A stretch of 64,000 nt of DNA from Methanobacterium sp. (GCF_038562635.1 NZ_JBCFBO010000001.1:496001-560000), one strand, 5' to 3'; counted from the stretch's first letter, positions 32,575-41,904 are shown. Numbers and translations are program-made. The notes: generated by a model not told the origin, from the letters alone.

Positions 32575-33400
32575 AGGCGCTGCAAAACTGAAAGCCCTAA
32601 ATAATCCTAATAAATATTATGATTATTCTATAAGTTATTCAGTAAAAGCAGAACCTACTTTTGAGCCTAATTCTAACCTTGGTGAAGGTGAAGCATCAAC
32701 TGATGAGATGGATTATAGATCTGCATTGATTGCAGCACTTGCTTTTATTTATCCTGGAATAGTGAAAATAGTCAAAGATAAAACATTGACAACTGATGAA
32801 AAGATTAACCAAATCAACGTGACTATTGATGGATTTACAAGAGAAGCTGAATCTGAAGTAAAAACACATACTCAGAATATATGGAGTAAGGCAAATGCTG
32901 AAGCTAATAAGAATTTGAAAAATATTGATTCTAATTATAAGCCTGCAAAGCCTGATAAAGCGGGGCTTGAAGCTATTCAAAATCAGCAAATACAAAATAT
33001 CAATAATGTTGCAAACACACTTAAAGGACGTTTAGCCCAGGGATTACTTACAGGAGATATAGATAAAGCTGTAAGACCTGATTTAGAACCCGATATTAGT
33101 TATATTGATAATGCATTTTATGAAGCCCAAAATAGATTAGATTCTACTGGTTATGATGGGTGGGATAAAGTGAATGAAGCAGGATTATTAGGCGCTTATA
33201 TGCTTGGTAATGCCGTACTCGGCGCTTTAGTTGCTGATTGGATTGATATGAAAGATGACAGTGTATGTGCTGATTGTAAAGCTAAAGTTAAGAATGGGCC
33301 TTATCCTGTTATGAATTGGCCTAAGAAGCCTCATTTTGGTTGTAGATGTGGAATGGGAGTTCCTTATTTATTAAGTTCAACTACTGGAGTAACTGTTTAA
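32540..33400 (+). CDS. MuF-like minor head protein
   Basis: 286 residues. Helical N-terminal half, then a C-terminal module DSVCADCKAKVKNGPYP ... KKPHFGCRCGMGVPYLL with C-x-x-C and H-x-x-C-x-C, the zinc site of the Mu gpF/SPP1 gp7 family. Such proteins join portal and capsid or are injected with DNA. Start lies within the portal gene. Confidence 0.85.
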   Translation: MDPKKVANILHEGAAKLKALNNPNKYYDYSISYSVKAEPTFEPNSNLGEGEASTDEMDYRSALIAALAFIYPGIVKIVKDKTLTTDEKINQINVTIDGFTREAESEVKTHTQNIWSKANAEANKNLKNIDSNYKPAKPDKAGLEAIQNQQIQNINNVANTLKGRLAQGLLTGDIDKAVRPDLEPDISYIDNAFYEAQNRLDSTGYDGWDKVNEAGLLGAYMLGNAVLGALVADWIDMKDDSVCADCKAKVKNGPYPVMNWPKKPHFGCRCGMGVPYLLSSTTGVTV

Positions 33401-33506
33401 TTTTTAATTTTCATTTTTGGTATTTTGCTACCCTATGAAGCGTTTAAACTACGCTGAGGTTTTCCTACTCATGAACAAACTTAAATTAATTTTAGGAGGT
33501 GAAACA

Positions 33507-35282
33507 ATCTCAATTCTAAAAAACAAAGTCAATTCGAACCAAAAAGTAGATACATACATGCAAGAAGGGAGCTATGAATACAAAATAGACCAGGTTAGAT
33601 CTGCAGTAAATATCAGTTTAGCAGAATCTGATAATCCTTACGGTGACAGAATGTGGCCTGTAAGAACTTATCCAGATGTTGCATTCTTTGAAGATTGGAA
33701 GACTGACAAATATTACCAGGTCCCTTATACTCTAAGCGATGATGGAACAGTAACATTAGGTGAAATAAAAGAAGCCCAGAGAGAAGAAAGTTTCAGTGTG
33801 AAATTCGCGTATCCACAGGGAAGCTATGAAGAACTTAAAGACAGTCTTAGAACTGCAATAAGAGACGGTTTAGACAGCACTTATTATGTTAGTGTAAGAG
33901 CTACTTATCCAGATCATGTTGTTGCAAGTATTGCAAGAGAGGACCCAATAACATACGCTTATCAAGATTTAGGACTATTTGATATATCCTACACAATAGA
34001 TAACTTAGGAAAAATAACATTAGGTACCGATATAACACAGGTTCAAGAAGTTAAAACATTTGAAGCCGTTAAAGTAGGACAATTCGTAGGTAAAGATGAT
34101 GCCAAAAGACTAGTAACAGGACCAGTTGAATTACCCGGCTGTCCAGATTGTGACTATGCAGCTGGAGAAAAAATAAGATCCGCTGAAGAAGTTGAAGGAT
34201 TCTGTCACTCATTCAATGATTTCAGAATATCAGATGAAATGCACTTATTTGGAGCTACAGGTAATAAAATTGGTTATGCTGTCGAGAATTGGACTTTAAA
34301 AGAAGAGATAACTACAAAAAATATTAAAGGTGAAGATGTCACCTTGCCTGCCGGTACCTGGATGGCTACCGTTAAGGTTGAAGATGATGATACCTGGAAT
34401 AAAATCCAGAATGGAACTTATCAGGGTTTCAGCGCTACTTATTTATCTGCTACAGATGCTCAGAAATTAAAAGACACATTACGCGCAAATAAAAGCGCTG
34501 ATTGTGGAACTGCTATTTTGGCCAGTGCTAAGTCAAGAACGTTGATTAAGGATTTAGTAGATCCTACACCTGTAACTATTTCTATTGTAACCACTCCTTG
34601 CGTTCCAAATGCTATTTTTCAATCTGTTAAATCATGTCCTGTTAAGAATAAACAGAATAGTTCAATTAAAGCAGGAAGACAGTTAAGCGATTCTAATTAT
34701 GGTAAATTACAATCTGTTTTAGATTTAATTAAGAAAGTCGAAGAAGGCGCCAAAGAATTATTAAACATTGGTGATTCTGAAAGAGAGGATCCACTAAATA
34801 GTAGTGGAACTGTTATTGATGCGAATAAATCACTCAAAGAGGTGGAAGACATGGATGAGAAAGAATTAAGAGGAATTATAAGCGATGAAGTTGGAAAATC
34901 CAACAAAGAAATTAAAGAGGATATAGAAGCCATAAAATCAAAAATTGCTGATAAAAAAGATCCCGACGGCGAAACTGCAATCAAATGTACTGCATGTAAC
35001 CATGAACTTGAAGAATCAAACAAGTTCTGCCCAGCATGTGGTGATGAAATTAAAGCTGAAGAAAGCACTAAATCAGCAAATAAAATTGAAGAAAATCCTG
35101 TCATTAAAAAAATGATGGATACTCAAAATCAAATAGTTAAAGTCCTTGGAATCGAACCAAAATCTGATAAGATAGAAGGTCAGGAAGAACTTGAAGAAAA
35201 AGGAGCATCTAAAAACTCAGATGCAGCATTTTATGAAGCAGCCGGACTTAAAATGAACGGCAGACCATTAGAAAACAAATAA
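33507..35282 (+). CDS. Capsid maturation protease (XkdF-like) fused to scaffold with zinc ribbon; ATC start proposed
   Basis: About 591 residues. The middle part (GYAVENWTLKEEITTK, GTWMATVKVEDDDTWNKIQNGTYQGFSATYLSA) resembles XkdF-type prohead proteases. A coiled-coil scaffold-like region follows (LDLIKKVEEGAKELL; KSNKEIKEDIEAIKSKIAD), with an inserted double-Cys ribbon CTACNHELEESNKFCPACGDE near residue 495. The end (SDAAFYEAAGLKMNGRPLEN) may be the release site. Start: AGGAGGTGA lies so that GGAGG is 7 nt before ATC (33507). In-frame ATGs at 33435 and 33471 exist but have poor ribosome-binding sites and code for residues that read like leader sequence. Confidence 0.75.
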   Translation: MSILKNKVNSNQKVDTYMQEGSYEYKIDQVRSAVNISLAESDNPYGDRMWPVRTYPDVAFFEDWKTDKYYQVPYTLSDDGTVTLGEIKEAQREESFSVKFAYPQGSYEELKDSLRTAIRDGLDSTYYVSVRATYPDHVVASIAREDPITYAYQDLGLFDISYTIDNLGKITLGTDITQVQEVKTFEAVKVGQFVGKDDAKRLVTGPVELPGCPDCDYAAGEKIRSAEEVEGFCHSFNDFRISDEMHLFGATGNKIGYAVENWTLKEEITTKNIKGEDVTLPAGTWMATVKVEDDDTWNKIQNGTYQGFSATYLSATDAQKLKDTLRANKSADCGTAILASAKSRTLIKDLVDPTPVTISIVTTPCVPNAIFQSVKSCPVKNKQNSSIKAGRQLSDSNYGKLQSVLDLIKKVEEGAKELLNIGDSEREDPLNSSGTVIDANKSLKEVEDMDEKELRGIISDEVGKSNKEIKEDIEAIKSKIADKKDPDGETAIKCTACNHELEESNKFCPACGDEIKAEESTKSANKIEENPVIKKMMDTQNQIVKVLGIEPKSDKIEGQEELEEKGASKNSDAAFYEAAGLKMNGRPLENK

Positions 35283-35296
35283 TGAGGTGATTAAGT

Positions 35297-36346
35297 ATGG
35301 CAGCAGCAGCAAATGATTTATACAATCTTATGATGTCAAACGGCAGTTTTAAAATTGTCGATGTAGCAACATTGGGTGATGGGATACTCCCAGTTGAAAA
35401 ATTAGGACAATTTATTAGAGTTGTAAGGGAAAATAGCCCAGTATTAGGAGAAGCAAGCTATAAAAAAATAAATGGAAGTTCCCTTGCAATTTCAAGGGTA
35501 GATATGGCTAATGGTATTCTCACCCCTGGTAGAGACGCATCTGGAGCTAAAAGGGCCGTACCTGATGCAGACCAGGCAAGTGCAGACGTACACACAAACA
35601 GCCTCGTACCTAAAGAACTTATCGCAGAACTCATAATTGATTATGATACATTAGATTTCAACTTAGAACAGGATGCATTTGAAACAACTCTTATGGAACT
35701 ATTTGGTAGTGCAGCACATGAAGATCTTGAAAGATACTTCTGGTTTGCAGACAGTTCAATAACATGGGGGGCAGAATCAACTAAAGCCCAGAAATTACTT
35801 TCTATAAATGATGGATGGCTTAAAACAGCCGGAAATAAAATATATGGGCTTCCAACTGATGGACAGACAAACAATGATTTCGACCCAAACCCTGAACAGG
35901 ACATGTGGCCAATTCCACTATTTAAAGCACTTTATAATGCAGTTCCTAACAAGTACATAGCAGGAAAACAGAAAAGACAAAACTTCAGATTATATGTAAC
36001 TTCTGAAGTTGAAGAAGCTTACTCTGATATTGTAGCTGCAAGACCTACCCTTGCAGGGGATAACGCATTACTTGGTAAAGATGTTTTAACATGGAAAAGC
36101 ATTCCTGTTGTGGATATTGCTTCATTTGAAGATGAGACTTATACTGATCTTGTCGGAACTCCAGCAGTATTAACAAAACCTGCAAACATGTATTGGGGAA
36201 CTAAAAGGGACATAATGGTAGAAAACCAGAAAATCATCAAGATGAGGCAGTTAGATAACGTATTATCCATGAGTGGAGACTGTACTTACGAAGATGAAAA
36301 TGCTACAGCTGTAGCTTACCTTGATAAGGAAAAACCCGCCTCTTAA
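35297..36346 (+). CDS. Major capsid protein (HK97-fold)
   Basis: 349 residues, immediately after the protease/scaffold, with AGGTGATTAAGT ribosome-binding site. Layout fits an HK97-type coat protein: N-terminal helix, long extended arm, E-loop, P-domain helix (DYDTLDFNLEQDAFETTLMELFGSAAHEDLERYFWF) and A-domain end (MYWGTKRDIMVENQKIIKMRQLDNVLSMSGDCTYEDENAT). The call relies on position, length and pattern. Confidence 0.85.
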   Translation: MAAAANDLYNLMMSNGSFKIVDVATLGDGILPVEKLGQFIRVVRENSPVLGEASYKKINGSSLAISRVDMANGILTPGRDASGAKRAVPDADQASADVHTNSLVPKELIAELIIDYDTLDFNLEQDAFETTLMELFGSAAHEDLERYFWFADSSITWGAESTKAQKLLSINDGWLKTAGNKIYGLPTDGQTNNDFDPNPEQDMWPIPLFKALYNAVPNKYIAGKQKRQNFRLYVTSEVEEAYSDIVAARPTLAGDNALLGKDVLTWKSIPVVDIASFEDETYTDLVGTPAVLTKPANMYWGTKRDIMVENQKIIKMRQLDNVLSMSGDCTYEDENATAVAYLDKEKPAS

Positions 36347-36388
36347 ATGAGGATTTTTTTAATTCTTTTTTAAATGGAGGTGAAAACT

Positions 36389-36811
36389 ATGGCATTACCT
36401 AAATGGGAACAAATAGCATTTAGTCGTAAAGGCCCCTTAATGGCACTTTATGATATGATTAAACAAGTAGCTGCAGGAGATATGGAAGCTGGATCAGTTC
36501 AAACAGATGATGTTGCAAATGGTGCGATTACAGAACCTAAACTCGCAACAGGTGCAGTAACCAGTGGGAAAATGGCAGACGGTTCAGCATCTGCAGCAAA
36601 ACTAAGGGGGGATATAAAATCCTATGAATCAGCAGGGATAACAATTGAGGCGCTTACAAGTGCAATAGCAGACCCTGCAACATTACCTGAATCATTTACT
36701 GCAAGGGTAATTGATTCATCAGACAGTGATGCAATATATTTAGTGAATGTTAAAGAAGGAGCTTTCTATTTATCTGCAGAATTTACTGCCGCTGTTGCAT
36801 CTGGGGGATAA
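36389..36811 (+). CDS. Head decoration or head-fibre protein with GAIT-type repeats
   Basis: 140 residues. The stretch VQTDDVANGAITEPKLATGAVTSGKMADGSASAAKLRGD contains three rungs of the [VA]-x-x-G-A-[IV]-T-x-x-K-[LM]-A repeat often found in phage tail or head fibres. A compact C-terminal domain follows (AIADPATLPESFTARVIDSSDSDAIYLVNVKEGAFYLSAEF). Location just after the capsid gene favours a head decoration role. GGAGG lies 8 nt before the ATG. Confidence 0.65.
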   Translation: MALPKWEQIAFSRKGPLMALYDMIKQVAAGDMEAGSVQTDDVANGAITEPKLATGAVTSGKMADGSASAAKLRGDIKSYESAGITIEALTSAIADPATLPESFTARVIDSSDSDAIYLVNVKEGAFYLSAEFTAAVASGG

Positions 36812-36853
36812 ATAACTTTTTATTCCTTTTTTTAGATTTTTGGAGGTCTAATT

Positions 36854-37489
36854 ATGACAGATGAATGCGACGAAGTAAGAGGAATGGAAAGATGGGTTTG
36901 TAAGATTAAACAATGCGTATCTGTTGTTAATAATGTTTTTGGGTTAAATGTTTTTGTGAGAAATGATGCAGAAAATCCTGCAAACTCAACAATACTTTCA
37001 GGAGAGAATCATATTGGTGAAGTTGGAACAAACACTAAAATTTTAAGAATGAATCCAACAATACAAACATCTCTTTATACATCTGGAAAAGTTATAGGCG
37101 GATTAATCACTTTAAATGGAGCTACACGTAAGAATGGAGGAACAGGATTAATTTCTAATCTTGTTGCAAGGATAGCATCAAGTACTGTTTATCCTGCATT
37201 GGAGATTACTTTATTTTCAGAAAATCCCACCTCTTCGACTTTTGGAGATAATCAAGTATTTGCTTTAGCAGATGCAGATATTGGAAAAGCTGTCGCTGTT
37301 TTTAATATAAATAAATCTGATTATATTCTGACTGGTGGAAAATATAGAGCTAAAAGTAGTGATTCGTATCAAGGTGTTGAATCAAAATCAGATAGTCAGA
37401 ATATCTATGCGGTGATTGTTGCTAAAGAAGATGTAACATTCCCATCGGACCATGCCCTGTTTATAAAGATGGATAATTTGAGGGATTAA
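36854..37489 (+). CDS. Virion structural protein in the head module
   Basis: 211 residues. GGLITLNGATRKNGGTGLISNLVARIASSTVYPALEITLFSENP ... FGDNQVFALADADIGKAVAVFNI is a pattern common in phage capsid-associated proteins of unknown role. N-terminus has paired Cys (CDEVRGMERWVCKIKQC). GGAGG is 7 nt before ATG. It sits between capsid and connector genes, so a decoration or stabiliser role is likely. Confidence 0.6.
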   Translation: MTDECDEVRGMERWVCKIKQCVSVVNNVFGLNVFVRNDAENPANSTILSGENHIGEVGTNTKILRMNPTIQTSLYTSGKVIGGLITLNGATRKNGGTGLISNLVARIASSTVYPALEITLFSENPTSSTFGDNQVFALADADIGKAVAVFNINKSDYILTGGKYRAKSSDSYQGVESKSDSQNIYAVIVAKEDVTFPSDHALFIKMDNLRD

Positions 37490-37491
37490 AG

Positions 37492-38724
37492 TTGTTCGGT
37501 AGTTGTAGAGCCTTGCTTAATAAAGTTATGAAAGGGGTTCCATTAACTTTTAGTCGTGGAAGTGTTGCTTATAACAATGGTGTTTCTGTACCTGCGAATA
37601 TTCCTAGATTTCAAACAGTAGATGGAAAAAGAGGTATTTTGATAGAAGAAGGAACAACAAACTTACATACTAGTGCAATGAGTACATGTAGTTCTATCGC
37701 AGGTATGACAACCTATGGTACTGGTACGAATCTAAGTGTATCAAATACAGTATATAAAGGAGATATAACAACATCATGGAAAGTAATAACTCAGGGAAAT
37801 CAAATTATTGAAGGAATTTATGCTGCTCCAATCACAGTAACATCAAATCAAAATTATACCAAATCTATATATATATTAGCTCCAAATGGTGCTAAAATGA
37901 TTCTTAATGTAATGGAAGGGGATTGGAGTGGACAATCAAATATAAATTTTGTTGGTACTGGGGATTGGCAAAGAATACAATTGTCCCGAATGAATACAAC
38001 ATCAACAATAAGATTTAGTGTTTATACTAGAGAGGTAGCTCAAGCAATTACTTTTTATGTTGCAATGTGCCAGTTAGAAAACAAAGCATATGCTACAAGT
38101 TGGACACTTGGAGGAACTACTAGACAACCAGAAACATTAACATTATCTAACTCTATTGTAAACCCAAATGAAGGGACTATTGAAATAGAAAATTATGTGA
38201 ATAATTATGTTTTAACATGCCCCACAGGAACTACAACAAGATTATACATGTTAACAATTCCTATGGATAATAATGGGTATATCATAATGAGGTTAGGAAG
38301 TTATGGGGGAAATAGGGTATTTATGGTGGCTTTTTATGATGGTAATGGCGTAAATCAAACACACACGTTAAATATACCCTATACACATTCTTTAAATGTA
38401 GGGATGCATAAATTTGCTGTAAAATGGAAATTAAATGGAACTACACTTAATTCAACTACATATATTGATGGAATAGCAGTATCAACAGGATCGGTGGATG
38501 GATGGAACCCACAAATGAAAAATAAATTGAATATAACATTAGGAACAGATACATCTGGAGCTTACTTAAATTCAATGTTCAGAAATATTTGTTTTTCTAA
38601 AAAAGGAGATAGAACTGATACAGAAATAGCAGGAAGAGCAAATACAAACACTTATCCAATTGACAATCAAGTTACAGCTTTTGCACTCTTAGAAAATGAT
38701 ATTAGAGGGGTTGCATCTGTATGA
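37492..38724 (+). CDS. LamG/concanavalin-like carbohydrate-binding virion protein
   Basis: 410 residues with TTG start, GAGGG 7 nt upstream. N-terminal part has the phage signature FSRGSVAYNNG... GILIEEGTTNL, then a jelly-roll carbohydrate-binding module (SIYILAPNGAKMILNVMEGDWSGQ ... IRFSVYT), then a LamG-type sandwich (GTIEIENYV ... HKFAVKWKLNGTTLNSTTYIDGIAVSTG ... ITLGTDTSGAYLNSMFRNICFSKKG). Such proteins bind glycans. Placement among head genes instead of tail genes suggests a head-attached adhesin. Confidence 0.75.
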   Translation: MFGSCRALLNKVMKGVPLTFSRGSVAYNNGVSVPANIPRFQTVDGKRGILIEEGTTNLHTSAMSTCSSIAGMTTYGTGTNLSVSNTVYKGDITTSWKVITQGNQIIEGIYAAPITVTSNQNYTKSIYILAPNGAKMILNVMEGDWSGQSNINFVGTGDWQRIQLSRMNTTSTIRFSVYTREVAQAITFYVAMCQLENKAYATSWTLGGTTRQPETLTLSNSIVNPNEGTIEIENYVNNYVLTCPTGTTTRLYMLTIPMDNNGYIIMRLGSYGGNRVFMVAFYDGNGVNQTHTLNIPYTHSLNVGMHKFAVKWKLNGTTLNSTTYIDGIAVSTGSVDGWNPQMKNKLNITLGTDTSGAYLNSMFRNICFSKKGDRTDTEIAGRANTNTYPIDNQVTAFALLENDIRGVASV

Positions 38725-39044
38725 TAATAATACAATCAGAAATCAACCCAAACCAACTAATAATCAGATTTACAAGTGAAGAACAGCAAAACAGTTTATA
38801 TACAAGTACATTGAATCAATTAAAAACAGTATATCCGGACATAACAGAAAATGGGACAGATATTATTATAGATAACATTATAAACATAGGCCAAACAGTA
38901 GATTCAATCAGAGAACTGTTTTGTGGCGATGTATTGTTTGAATATGACAATGAATGCAATCAACTACCCAAAGACCTCTCAAATAATCCTCAGTTTATCC
39001 TCGGAGCTACAGATGATGTAGATCCAATTCAGGAAGATATCTAA
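38721..39044 (+). CDS. Hypothetical structural-region protein
   Basis: 107 residues; overlaps the LamG gene by 4 bp (ATGA). Acidic with a Cys pair (ELFCGDVLFEYDNECNQ). No motif recognised. Coupling suggests it is a chaperone or partner of the LamG protein. Confidence 0.55.
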   Translation: MIIIQSEINPNQLIIRFTSEEQQNSLYTSTLNQLKTVYPDITENGTDIIIDNIINIGQTVDSIRELFCGDVLFEYDNECNQLPKDLSNNPQFILGATDDVDPIQEDI

Positions 39045-39073
39045 TTTTTAATTAATTTTTAAAGGTGATTAAA

Positions 39074-39550
39074 TTGACATATGCAGATATTTCAGCAGTT
39101 TTAAACCTTACAAAAGAAGTTAAAACAGGAATGCATAACGATGAAGCATATGATGCACTACAGGCCAAAGCCATTGATTACGCGGACAAGAAAATAAATA
39201 ACAAGCTAAAAAAGAACAGCGTACAAATACCAACAACCACAGAGATAGAAGATCTAAAATCAAAATTAACAAGTGAAGACGAATCAATAAAAAAAGAAGC
39301 AGAAAAAGACCCATTAACAAGCATATTTGAAGCAGGTAACTTATACGCGGCAGCATTCATATTTACAACTTATTACAGTTCAAGTGATACAATAAGCCCC
39401 ACATCAAAATCATATCAAACAGATGCAGATGAATTTGTAGATGGATATATTGATGAATATCTTCAAAATAACCAAGAATCCCATGCAGGGATACAAATCG
39501 GAATCTTCACAATAAATTGTCACACAGGTGAAGATGATGAGCTCGATTAA
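39074..39550 (+). CDS. Probable head-tail connector protein (gp6-like)
   Basis: About 158 residues, TTG start after AGGTGATTAAA. The helical opening LTYADISAVLNLTKEVKTGMHNDEAYDALQAKAIDYADKKINNKL and a short strand-rich end fit adaptor proteins such as HK97 gp6 that sit under the portal. The call is by position and size. Confidence 0.6.
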   Translation: MTYADISAVLNLTKEVKTGMHNDEAYDALQAKAIDYADKKINNKLKKNSVQIPTTTEIEDLKSKLTSEDESIKKEAEKDPLTSIFEAGNLYAAAFIFTTYYSSSDTISPTSKSYQTDADEFVDGYIDEYLQNNQESHAGIQIGIFTINCHTGEDDELD

Positions 39551-39989
39551 AATAGGCAAAAAGAAAGATGAAGTAACCCCCGATATTAACAATAAATTAA
39601 AGGCATTACCTAAAAAATCATCCGATATGGTCGATGATGTTTCAAATATATTTTTAGAGGCGCTTAAACCAGATACACCTCAAGGTAAAACTAAAGAACT
39701 TTTTTCTAAGACTACTATAAGTATTGAATCTTTTTTAGCGCGTTATGTTTACAGTGAAGCTGGACATTGGAAATGGTTAATCCCTGGACATAAAGTGTAT
39801 GGCCCTATTTTTTCAAAGAAACAAAGGAGATGGTGGTTTTGGTATTTACATAATGTTTTAGGTGGAAGCTATAAGCGTAAAACTAAAGGTAAAACAGCAG
39901 AAAATGATTATCCTTTAAAGTCATTTAACAGGTCTCAACCTTCAGTTGAAAATAGAGTAAATAAGTTTTTAGAAGATTTGAGGAATTAA
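39534..39989 (+). CDS. Probable head-closure/tail-completion protein (gp10-like)
   Basis: About 151 residues overlapping the previous gene by 17 bp. Contains DDVSNIFLEALKPDTPQGKTKELF (helix then P-x-T-x-x-G pattern of HK97 gp10-type proteins) and an aromatic-basic segment KQRRWWFWYLHNVLGG. GGTGAAG precedes the ATG. Function by position. Confidence 0.6.
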   Translation: MMSSIKIGKKKDEVTPDINNKLKALPKKSSDMVDDVSNIFLEALKPDTPQGKTKELFSKTTISIESFLARYVYSEAGHWKWLIPGHKVYGPIFSKKQRRWWFWYLHNVLGGSYKRKTKGKTAENDYPLKSFNRSQPSVENRVNKFLEDLRN

Positions 39990-39990
39990 C

Positions 39991-40488
39991 ATGTATGGAT
40001 ATAAAAAAGTAATTTTAAAAATGCAAGAAAAATTGAGATTACTTACAGATCCTGAGGATGAATCTGAAAATCCAGAACCTATTTTTGGAGATAATGTTGA
40101 TTTCGGCCAGGAAGAATTAACTGGAATGTATGGAAGTCCGGCTAAAGCAATAATCCTTTTTGCAGATACAGACAAGATAGGTTCACAGGGAATGCGCGGA
40201 CAGTCTAAACAGGCCCAAATAACTGGAACTGTAATTACTTTAATTCCAGGAGATAATAGTGCTGCAGCTTTAGAATGTCTTCAATATAGTGATATAGTTG
40301 AAGATTTCTTAGAGAATGAAAATTGTTTAGATATTCCAGGATGTATGGTCGAGGTCCCAAATTCTGGAACTCAAAACTGGCGTGTTGTGGATATATCGGG
40401 TAATCCTAAAGGTAGTAATAAGCCTAATAAGGCAACTGCAGCATCTACTCAATTTATAATTACTAAAACAAAGGAACCACAATTTTAA
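39991..40488 (+). CDS. Tail-completion/connector-region protein
   Basis: 165 residues: helical start (YKKVILKMQEKLRLLTDPEDESENPEP), then beta-rich MYGSPAKAIILFADTDKIGSQG ... ITGTVITLIPGDNSAAALECLQYSDIVEDFLENEN. Layout fits minor tail-terminator proteins; the link is tentative. Starts 2 bp after the previous stop. Confidence 0.5.
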   Translation: MYGYKKVILKMQEKLRLLTDPEDESENPEPIFGDNVDFGQEELTGMYGSPAKAIILFADTDKIGSQGMRGQSKQAQITGTVITLIPGDNSAAALECLQYSDIVEDFLENENCLDIPGCMVEVPNSGTQNWRVVDISGNPKGSNKPNKATAASTQFIITKTKEPQF

Positions 40489-40497
40489 GGTGAATAT

Positions 40498-40806
40498 ATG
40501 TCTAATTTTGAAAATCAAGTATTAAATAAGATATATGGAAGGACTGAAGAATTAACTAATATTAAACCTAAAGATATTGAGTGGAAAGGCTTTGAGTATA
40601 ATTGTATATATGGAGTTATAACCTCTGGAAGAAATATGAGTTTTTCTAATTGGGATAAACCTTCTTTATCAAAGGCTCCAGATGATATTATTTTCTTAGA
40701 ATCAAATGGAGATGATCCGATATGTATAATGGATTATAAGGGATTATTATTCCAGCATTACAAATATAAACCCAGTGAAGTAGGGATTATTTTAACTAAT
40801 ATTTAA
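40498..40806 (+). CDS. Hypothetical connector-region protein
   Basis: 102 residues. GGTGAATAT precedes ATG. Mixed alpha/beta, with a WKGFEYNCIYGVITSGRNMSFSNWDKPSLS aromatic centre. No motif recognised; encoded between head-closure and tail-tube genes. Confidence 0.55.
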   Translation: MSNFENQVLNKIYGRTEELTNIKPKDIEWKGFEYNCIYGVITSGRNMSFSNWDKPSLSKAPDDIIFLESNGDDPICIMDYKGLLFQHYKYKPSEVGIILTNI

Positions 40807-40873
40807 ATTCTTTTTTACAGTTATTTTTAAAACTCATTAGCGAACGCTCTAATTAAAGTTTGGAGGTGTAAAA

Positions 40874-41044
40874 ATCCCCGATAAAGTTGATATATCTAAA
40901 ACAGCTTTGAATAAAGAAATAAACCGATATATAAAAAATAAAGATTTTAAAACAGCAGAAAATTTAGTCAAAAATTTAGGTCCTCTTATTGAAGGATTTG
41001 ACATGAATAAAGCATTTGAAAAAATAAATGAAGCTAAAAAATGA
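40874..41044 (+). CDS. Small tail-region protein with ATC start
   Basis: 56 residues read from ATC: IPDKVDISKTALNKEINRYI ... GPLIEGFDMNKAFEKINEAKK. An in-frame TAA lies at 40850; between it and the gene body there is no ATG, GTG or TTG. GGAGGTG (40862-40868) puts GGAGG exactly 7 nt before ATC. The first canonical in-frame codon is a TTG 11 codons in, without a ribosome-binding site. The stop is overlapped by the ribosome-binding site of the tail-tube gene (TGAGGTGATTAG). The cleanest non-ATG case in the window. Confidence 0.6.
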   Translation: MPDKVDISKTALNKEINRYIKNKDFKTAENLVKNLGPLIEGFDMNKAFEKINEAKK

Positions 41045-41053
41045 GGTGATTAG

Positions 41054-41845
41054 ATGGGAGAAGCCGTTAAAAATGTAGAACAAATACTTGCTTTAAAAGG
41101 TAAAAATTTAGGATTAATAATAGGTTATCCGGATGAAAATGACTACGGAGTAGAAGCTGCAATTACAATAGATGGGACAAATAAAGACTGTTTAATGCCA
41201 AATACTCATGTAATATTTCCGAAGGGATGCGTTTCAATAGTACCTCGACCTGAAGATATAACTGTTTATCTAAAGAAAGGTGAAGTGTATACAGAAGCAG
41301 AGGTTGCTTCAATAAGCTTAGCACCAAATACATTGACCGGTAGACAAGAATATATGAAAGTAACTCTTACAACTGCCCCAAGTACAGAAACAGCAGATAA
41401 AGTTTATATTAAATGTGTAAGGCAGTTAGAACCTTACATACAGCAATCACTTAAAGTAGAGCCAAAACAGGATAGTTCCGAACAGTCTCAACTTAGAAGT
41501 GAAATTAAACATACAACATTCGATGCAATGTCTGTTACAGTAAGCCAGGATGAACTTTTAGGAGATACGGATTTACTTGAATTACTGTTCTTTGATGAAT
41601 ACACAGGAGTAGAAACTGTTCCTGATGATGTAACTGTTAAACAGATGACATCAGAACCTAAAGTAATTTATGCATATATCCCTATCGAGAAAGGTGGAGA
41701 AATAGAATCATTTATGTTCTTCCCAGAAACACGTGCTGCCTGTAAAACATTAATAGATGCAAAAACAGGCGACGATGTTGGGTTCTCGATGGAAATGTCT
41801 GTAGATAAGCTTCCATTAATTGTAAGGCCAAAAGCTGCAGCTTAA
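41054..41845 (+). CDS. Probable major tail tube protein
   Basis: 263 residues: beta-rich, starting GEAVKNVEQILALKGKNLGLIIGYPDENDYGVEAAITIDGTNKD, with KVEPKQDSSEQSQLRSEIKHTTFDAMSVTVSQDELLGDTDLLE and a final MEMSVDKLPLIVRPKAAA. Position (after connectors, before the tail-assembly chaperone pair and tape measure) is that of the tail tube. AGGTGATTAG precedes ATG. Confidence 0.7.
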   Translation: MGEAVKNVEQILALKGKNLGLIIGYPDENDYGVEAAITIDGTNKDCLMPNTHVIFPKGCVSIVPRPEDITVYLKKGEVYTEAEVASISLAPNTLTGRQEYMKVTLTTAPSTETADKVYIKCVRQLEPYIQQSLKVEPKQDSSEQSQLRSEIKHTTFDAMSVTVSQDELLGDTDLLELLFFDEYTGVETVPDDVTVKQMTSEPKVIYAYIPIEKGGEIESFMFFPETRAACKTLIDAKTGDDVGFSMEMSVDKLPLIVRPKAAA

Positions 41846-41904
41846 ATATTTATTTTTTTATTTTTTTATTTTTGACTGAAATATTTTTAAAGGAGAAATT
41901 AGAC

